In this document: positions 20,301-29,300 of the stretch, piece by piece | Layout of the letters: every line of letters starts with the position of its first letter | Position numbering within the stretch: the first letter of the stretch is position 1 | DNA from: Chitinophaga pendula | Lineage (GTDB): Bacteria > Bacteroidota > Bacteroidia > Chitinophagales > Chitinophagaceae | DNA: 64,000 nt | Assembly: GCF_020386615.1 (NCBI RefSeq) | Contig: NZ_CP077769.1 | Location: forward strand, 1,426,001-1,490,000 | Direction: 5' to 3' | Notes under the pieces: generated by a model | Told to the model about the DNA's origin: nothing | What the model saw: the letters and a program-made list of their open reading frames with translations, nothing else | Database searches by the model: none | Made by a program: the position numbers and the translations under genes

Positions 20301-23300
20301 CTTCCGGTGGTTTTAAACCTACACAGCTACTACATTTATGGTCCATGGACCGTAAAAGTGCTGCCGATTATACCTCCTTGTGTTACAGTGTGTCTAACCT
20401 GGCAATCACCTGGCAGCATTGCAGCCAGGAGTTGGTGTTGCTGACGGAGGAAGGAGAGCTGATACGTGGGGATGAGTCAGGCGACGCATATAGCAGTTTA
20501 GGTCAGAGCCTGTTGAAAGTCATCGGTCAGGAGTATCCAGGACTTCATACCCAACAAATAGATATCAGTTATTCGGGAGTATCTGCAGAATGGCTGGAAG
20601 AATGTGTTTGCCGTGAGTTATCGGCCGTTCGCCGGGGCTCGGTGATCGGTTTGCGTCGGGGTCAACGCTGGCAACAGCATTACGATGCTTTGCGGCTGGA
20701 TCGGGAAGGTAGTGTTTTCCGTGACGGAGGTGTTTACCTGATTACGGGAGGTTTGGGTCAGCTGGGTTATACGTTGTCTAAATACCTGCTGAGTCGTTAT
20801 CAGGCTAAGTTGATCCTGGTAGGCCGCAATAATTTATTGGAAGGAGATAAACAGGTTCGTTATGAGGAGTTACGTCATTTAGGAGTGGTTCGTTATGTCG
20901 CCTGTGATATCTCCGATGCCGGTCAATTGAAGGCGGCATTGGTATTATCTGAGGAACAATTAGGTACTATCAATGGTGTTATTCATGCCGCAGGAGTGGT
21001 GGACGGTCGTTCCATAGGTTTATTACCGGAGTTGAGTACAGATGATTATATGCATCAGTTCCATCCCAAGATCGGTGGTGTTGATGCCTTGTGGCAGGTA
21101 TTGGCTGATCGTGCACTGGACTTCTGTGTGCTGACCTCCTCGATATCGACGGTATTGGGCGGTTTAGGTTTTGGCGCGTATGCGACCGCCAATCGTTATA
21201 TGGACCAGTTTGTACAACGGGAGACTGGGTCTGGCCGTTTACAACGCTGGCTAAGTGTCAGCCTGGATGGATTGGATTTCAATATAAAGACAAGCAATCA
21301 GGATATTGTAGCTGAGGAACTTTGTGAGGTGCTGGAAGTCGTATTACAACATAAACACTTATCGCATGTATTGATATCAAAAGCCCCACTGGAAGGTCGA
21401 TTGGAGCGTTGGGTAACAGGAATAATAGATACTAGTGAACAGAAAGCAGTAATTGATAACCATCCTGTTTTTGAGCAAACGGAGTCTGGCGTGAGCGCAC
21501 AGCTGCAGGCAATGTGGAAAGACTTCTTTGGCCAGGCTGATTTATCTGATACCTCGGACTTTTTCGAAATAGGAGGTGATTCCCTGAAGGCGCTGACGAT
21601 GTTATCACGTATACACAAGACTTTTGGTGTAGATATGTCCATCCGTGATTTTTATGATCATCCGGTATTGTCGACACAGGGTCTTTTTATCCACAATCGT
21701 TTAGGGGACGCTGGTATTGACCAGATAACAGGGCGTAGTGCGGCGATCCCTTCAGCAGGTGGGTCTGGTTTATATGCTTTGTCAGCAGCACAGCGGCGGA
21801 TGTATTTTTTACACGAATTTGATAAAGCGGCGCTGACCTATAATATGCCGCATGTGATCCGGTTGGAAGGCACGTTGGATGCAGAAAAACTACTTACTTG
21901 TTTTGAAAAGTTGATTACCCGTCACGAAGTATTACGGACGACTTTCGAAGTACGGGAAGGGGAGGTAAAACAGCGGGTCCACGAAACGATCGCAGGCTTT
22001 GAATGGACGATTTATGAGAGTGATGCAGCAGGAGTATCCTCCCTGGTAGATCAGTTTATTCGTCCATTTGACCTTGGGCGGGCACCATTGTTAAGAGCAG
22101 GGTTGATCCGTACGGAAAATGACGCACACATATTGCTGGTGGATATGCATCACGTAGTGACTGATGGGGTATCCACAGATATCCTGGTGAATGACTTAAC
22201 GCATCTCTATAAGGGGGCGACATTACCGGCGTTACACCTACAATACAAAGACTATGCACAATGGCAACAAGGAGTAGAGGAGCAACAGCGAATAAAGGGA
22301 CAAAGGGATTTCTGGATGCAACAATACCAGGAATTACCAGAATCCCTGGAGCTACCATTAGATTTTAGCCGTCCTCTGATCAAGAGCGATAGAGGTGCGA
22401 AATGGATGGATGAGCTGTCAGAGGAACAAACAAGCCAATTGAAGGATGTTGCGGAAAAAGAAAATGTGTCGATGTTCATGCTTCTATTGTCTATCTATCA
22501 TGTCTTGCTGAGCAAGCTTAGTAATCAGGAAGATATTGTGATCGGTACACCGACGGCAGGTCGTCTGCATGCAGATCTAGAAGGCGTGATGGGTATGTTT
22601 GTCAATACATTGCCATTGCGTAACCAATCAAGCAAGACTAATACATTTCATACATTCTTACAACAAGTAAAGCAAAATGCATTAGCGTGTTTTGATAATC
22701 AGGAATACCAGTATGAAGATATTGTAGAGTCATTGGGAGTGGCGCGGGATCTGAGTCGAAATCCGTTATTTGATGTAATGTTCAGTTATGAAAATTTTGA
22801 TGATGTTGCATTGGAATTAGAAGGGCTGAAGCTATTACCATTCAATAGAGAACACGAAATAGCGAAATTTGAACTTACACTGGTAGCGGGAGAGCGTGAT
22901 GGCCGGTTAAGCATCAACTTTGAATATAGTACTGTATTGTTCCGCCCCAGAACGATAGAGCGCCTGGCTACTTATTTCAAACGTATAGTATCCGCAGTCG
23001 TTGCTGATACGAATGTATTGTTGAAAGATATAGTTATACTGGATGAGGTAGAACGTGACCGGCTGCTGACAGATTATAACGATACTACGATCGCCTATCC
23101 TTCTAATGAAACCTTTATAGATCTGTTTAGTGAACAGGTCCACCGTACGCCAAATGCGCTGGCACTGACCTGTGGCGCGGATAAAATGTCATATAAAGAA
23201 CTGGATATTTTATCAGAGCAGCTGGCCGTATATCTGCAGTGCAGCTTGGGCATAGGTAGTGGGGATCGTGTGGCGGTGATACTGGACCGTGATCTGCTAT

Positions 23301-26300
23301 TGTTGCCAGTGTTAGTAGGTATTCTTAAATCAGGCGCTGCTTATGTGCCGATAGATCCTGCATACCCTGCACAACGTGCGGCCCTGATCCTGGAAGATGC
23401 AGGCGTGAAGTTAGTATTGAATGCTGATGGACTTTCGGGAATATTGGATGCAGCTAAGTGCTATAGTGGCGCTTCGCGGCTAAGTTCTCCCAGAGGCACA
23501 GACCTGGCATATATGATCTATACGTCTGGATCTACCGGACAGCCTAAGGGAGTAATGATAGCCCATCATTCATTGGCAAACTATCTGAGGTGGGCGCGTA
23601 ACCATTACATTCACAGTAATACAGAAACGGTATTTTCTTTACATAGTTCTATTTCCTTTGATCTGACGATCACCTCTTTATTTCTGCCATTGATCAGTGG
23701 AGGCCGCCTGAAGATCTTCGGAGGAGGTAATAACCCGGGAGTTATTGGAACAGTAATAGCTGATACAGAGGTGAATGTGGTGAAACTGACACCCTCTCAC
23801 CTGAAGCTGATCCGCGATCTGCCGGTATCTGCACGGCCTATGAAATTTATCATAGGCGGGGAGTTACTGGAACGTACGGTAGCGGAGGATATTTATCAGC
23901 AATATGGGGGACAAGCCTCCTTGTATAATGAGTACGGCCCGACTGAGTCTACTGTGGGCTGTATGCTCTACCTGTATAATCCGTTGGAAGGCGGTTATGC
24001 AGTTCCTATAGGTAAGCCTATCTGGAATACGCGTCTTTATGTGCTTGATGAGGAATTACGTCCTGTGGCGTTGGGAGTCCGGGGAGAATTATATATAGGG
24101 GGTGCAGGTTTGGCAGTGGGTTATGCGAATAATCCCCTGTTGACTTCTCAGCGGTTTATTGATAGTCCCTTCGTAAAGGGGGATCGTTTATACCGTACTG
24201 GCGATCAGGTACGGATGTTGTCCTGGGATAAGATGGTATACCTGGGTCGTCTGGATGACCAGGTCAAACTTCGCGGTTACCGGATCGAGTTGGGAGAGAT
24301 CAGCGGTCTGCTGAATAGCTATGAAGGTATCAGCGACAGTGTCGCCGTAGTGATGGGTACATCTGAAGACCAGTACCTGTGTGGCTACTATGTATCTTCA
24401 GCTACAATTGATCATGCTTCGCTGCGGTCCTATCTGCAGGAACAGTTACCTGTTTATATGGTTCCTGATCACCTGCAACGTATTGATCATATTCCGCTGA
24501 CCCAGAATGGGAAGGTGGACTATAAGGCGTTGCCAGCTATTGAGATTGTGGCCGGCACAGACTATATCGCACCATCAGGAGAGATAGAGGAACAGCTAGT
24601 GAGTATCTGGTCCTCCATACTTCGTTTGGATGCGTCTGTAATTAGTGCTGGCCAAAGCTTTTTTGAATTAGGAGGAAACTCTTTACGTGCGATTTTACTG
24701 GTTAACCAGATCCGGAAAGAATTGGAAGTAGAAGTGAGTTTACAGCAACTATTCGGTACGCCGACGATCCACGGACTACACAAAGTGATCCATTCTTCCG
24801 GACGAGTTTCTTACCGCAGTATACCTGCGGCCAACGGGGACGGTCTATATGTACTTTCTTCTGCGCAGCGGCGGATGTATTTTTTACATGAATTTGATAA
24901 GGCTGCGTTGACCTACAACATGCCCCATATAATAAGGTTGAATGGTAAAGTATCGGTGGATCGTATAAAGGCAAGTTTTGAGGGTTTGTTATCCCGTCAT
25001 GAGATACTCCGTACCAGCTTTGAGTTGGAGGATGGTGTATTGAAGCAGCGGGTGCACGATGCTACTATTGGTTTTGAGTGGAATGTTTATGAAAGTGATG
25101 AGGCAGGTGTGCCGGCATTGATTACAGCTTTCATCCGGCCTTTCGATCTAGGCACGGCTCCTTTATTGCGGATAGGTCTTATTGAAGTTGGAGCAGAAGC
25201 GTATATTTTACTGGTAGATATGCACCATGTGGTGACCGATGGAGTATCAACCGATATATTGGTGAATGACTTCACCCGTCTTTACCGTGGAGAAAGTTTA
25301 CCGGCTTTACGCATCCAGTACAAGGATTATGCTGTATGGCAGCAGAGCGAATCAGAACAGCAACGAATATCATCGCAGCGTGATTTTTGGCTGGCTCAAT
25401 ATAGTGATCTGCCAGATCCCCTTGAATTACCACTTGACTTTAACCGTCCATTGATAAAGAATACGGATGGAGCTGTTTTTAAAGATAAATTATCAAAAGA
25501 AGTAACAATAGCATTAAAAGAACTAGCAGCAGAAGAAGGACTGTCCATGTTTATGCTATTATTGTCTGTATATCATATTTTATTAAATAAGTTAAGCAAC
25601 CAGGAAGATATTGTTATAGGGACGCCTACTGCCGGTCGCCTGCACGCTGATTTGAAGGAAGTGATGGGGATGTTTGTGAATACATTACCGTTGCGGAATC
25701 GATCCGAACATACCAGCTCTTTCCGTTCCTTTTTGCAGCAGGTTAAAAAGAATACCCTCTCTAGTTTTGATAACCAGGAATACCAGTATGAGGATATATT
25801 GGAATCCCTGGGAGTAAACCGTGATACCAGCCGTAATCCTTTGTTTGATGTGATGCTCAGCTATGAGGATTTTGAAACAAATACATTGACTTTGGATGGT
25901 GTGGATCTAAATTACTATGATGATAAACGACCCATATCAAAGTTTGATCTGACCTTATTTTCCGGAGAGCATGAAGAACAGATTATTATAGATTTTGAAT
26001 ATAATACGACCCTGTTCCGTTCGGAAACAATAGATCGCCTGGCTACTTATTTCAAACGTATAGTATCCGCAGTCGTTGCTGATACGAATGTATTGTTGAA
26101 AGATATAGTTATACTGGATGAGGTAGAACGTGACCGGCTGCTGACAGATTATAACGATACTACGATCGCCTATCCTGCTAATGAAACCTTTATAGATCTG
26201 TTTAGTGAACAGGTCCACCGTACGCCAGATGCGCTGGCACTGACCTGTGGCGCGGATAAAATGTCATATAAAGAACTGGATATTTTATCAGAGCAGCTGG

Positions 26301-29300
26301 CCATATATCTGCAGTGCAGCTTGGGCATAGGTAGTGGGGATCGTGTGGCGGTGATACTGGACCGTGATCTGTTATTGTTGCCAGTGTTAGTAGGTATTCT
26401 TAAATCAGGCGCTGCTTATGTGCCGATAGATCCTGCATACCCTGCACAACGTGCGGCCCTGATCCTGGAAGATGCAGGCGTGAAGTTAGTATTGAATGCT
26501 GATGGACTTTCGGGAATATTGGATGCAGCTAAGTGCTATAGTGGCGCTTCGCGGCTAAGTTCTCCCAGAGGCACAGACCTGGCTTACGTGATCTATACGT
26601 CTGGATCTACCGGACAGCCTAAGGGAGTAATGATAGCCCATCATTCATTGGCAAACTATCTGAGGTGGGCGCGTAACCATTACATTCATAGTAATACAGA
26701 AACGGTATTTTCTTTACATAGCTCTATTTCCTTTGATCTGACGATCACCTCTTTATTTCTGCCATTGATCAGTGGAGGCCGCCTGAAGATCTTCGGAGGA
26801 GGTAATAACCCGGGAGTTATTGGAACAGTAATAGCTGATACAGAGGTGAATGTGGTGAAACTGACACCCTCTCACCTGAAGCTGATCCGCGATCTGCCGG
26901 TATCTGCACGGCCCATGAAATTTATCATAGGCGGGGAGTTACTGGAACGTACGGTAGCGGAGGATATTTATCAGCAATATGGGGGACAAGCCTCCTTGTA
27001 TAATGAGTACGGCCCGACTGAGTCTACTGTGGGCTGTATGCTCTACCTGTATAATCCGTTGGAAGGCGGTTATGCAGTTCCTATAGGTAAGCCTATCTGG
27101 AATACGCGTCTTTATGTGCTTGATGAGGAATTACGTCCTGTGGCGTTGGGAGTCCGGGGAGAATTATATATAGGGGGTGCAGGTTTGGCAGTGGGTTATG
27201 CGAATAATCCCCTGTTGACTTCTCAGCGGTTTATTGATAGTCCCTTCGTGAAGGGAGATCGTTTATACCGTACTGGCGATCAGGTACGGATGTTGTCCTG
27301 GGATAAGATGGTATACCTGGGTCGTCTGGATGACCAGGTCAAACTTCGCGGTTACCGGATCGAGTTGGGAGAGATCAGCGGTTTACTGAATAGCTATGAA
27401 GGCATCAGCGACAGTGTCGCCGTAGTGATGGGCACATCTGAAGACCAGTACCTGTGTGGCTACTATGTATCTTCAGCTACAATTGATCATGCTTCGCTGC
27501 GGTCCTATCTGCAGGAACAGTTACCTGTTTATATGGTTCCTGATCACCTGCAACGTATTGATCATATTCCGCTGACCCAGAATGGGAAGGTGGACTATAA
27601 GGCGTTGCCAGCTATTGAGATTGTGGCCGGCACAGACTATATCGCACCATCAGGAGAGATAGAGGAACAGCTAGTGAGTATCTGGTCCTCCATACTTCGT
27701 TTGGATGCGTCTGTAATTAGTGCTGGCCAAAGCTTTTTTGAATTAGGAGGAAACTCTTTACGTGCGATTTTACTGGTTAACCAGATCCGGAAAGAATTGG
27801 AAGTAGAAGTGAGTTTACAGCAACTATTCGGTACGCCGACGATCCACGGACTACACAAAGTGATCCATTCTTCCGGACGAGTTTCTTACCGCAGTATACC
27901 TGCGGCCAACGGGGACGGTCTATATGTACTTTCTTCTGCACAGCGGCGGATGTATTTTTTACATGAATTTGATAAGGCTGCGTTGACCTACAACATGCCC
28001 CATATAATAAGGTTGAATGGTAAAATATCGGTGGATCGTATAAAGGCAAGTTTTGAGGGTTTGTTATCCCGTCATGAGATACTCCGTACCAGCTTTGAGT
28101 TGGAGGATGGTGTATTGAAGCAGCGGGTGCACGATGCTACTATTGGTTTTGAGTGGAATGTTTATGAAAGTGATGAGGCAGGTGTGCCGGCATTGATTAC
28201 AGCTTTCATCCGGCCTTTCGATCTAGGCACGGCTCCTTTATTGCGGATAGGTCTTATTGAAGTTGGAGCAGAAGCGTATATTTTACTGGTAGATATGCAC
28301 CATGTGGTGACCGATGGAGTATCAACCGATATATTGGTGAATGACTTCACCCGTCTTTACCGTGGAGAAAGTTTACCGGCTTTACGCATCCAGTACAAGG
28401 ATTATGCTGTATGGCAGCAGAGCGAATCAGAACAGCAACGAATATCATCGCAGCGTGATTTTTGGCTGGCTCAATATAGTGATCTGCCAGATCCCCTTGA
28501 ATTACCACTTGACTTTAACCGTCCATTGATAAAGAATACGGATGGAGCAAAAATAACGGACGAACTCTCTGTTGGTATTACAAATGAGCTACACGCATTG
28601 GCTACAGCCGAGGGCGTATCTATGTTTATGCTGTTATTATCGGTATATCATATTTTATTAAATAAGTTAAGCAACCAGGAAGATATTGTTATAGGAACGC
28701 CCGCCGTAGGACGTTTGCATGCAGATTTGGATGATGTGATGGGGATGTTTGTGAATACATTGCCGATCCGGAACCAGTCTGTAAATGAAAGTACTTTCCA
28801 GTCCTTTTTACAGCAAGTGAAAACGAATACAGTATCCTGCTTTGATAATCAGGAATACCAATATGAGGATATTGTGGAATCTTTAGGGGTAAGTCGTGAT
28901 ACCAGTCGGAACCCATTATTTGATGTAATGTTCAGCTACGAGAATTTTGATGATCTGAACCTGGAATTACCAGGCGTAACACTCAACAATTATTTTTCAG
29001 AACATAAGATATCAAAATTTGATCTCACGCTGGTAGCTGCAGAAAGCGATGGCAGACTTAATATCGCTTTTGAGTATAGTACAGCTTTATTTCAAAAGGA
29101 GAAAATCGCACAAGTAATAACCTACTTCAAACGTATTCTTGCTGCAATTGTAGCAGACAAGGAGATTCTGTTGAAGAATATAGACATCCTGGATGAATCA
29201 GAAAAGGCGCAATTGATACATGCGTATAATGATACTGTAGTATCTTATCCTGCAGATAGCAATACGGTTTCCTTATTTGAAATACAAGCCGATCTCACCC

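Noticed and set aside
22961..28548. Tandem duplication as an assembly artefact
   Set aside because: The copies carry scattered differences and are separated by a unique C-lobe, which a simple duplication error would not create. Long reads would settle it.
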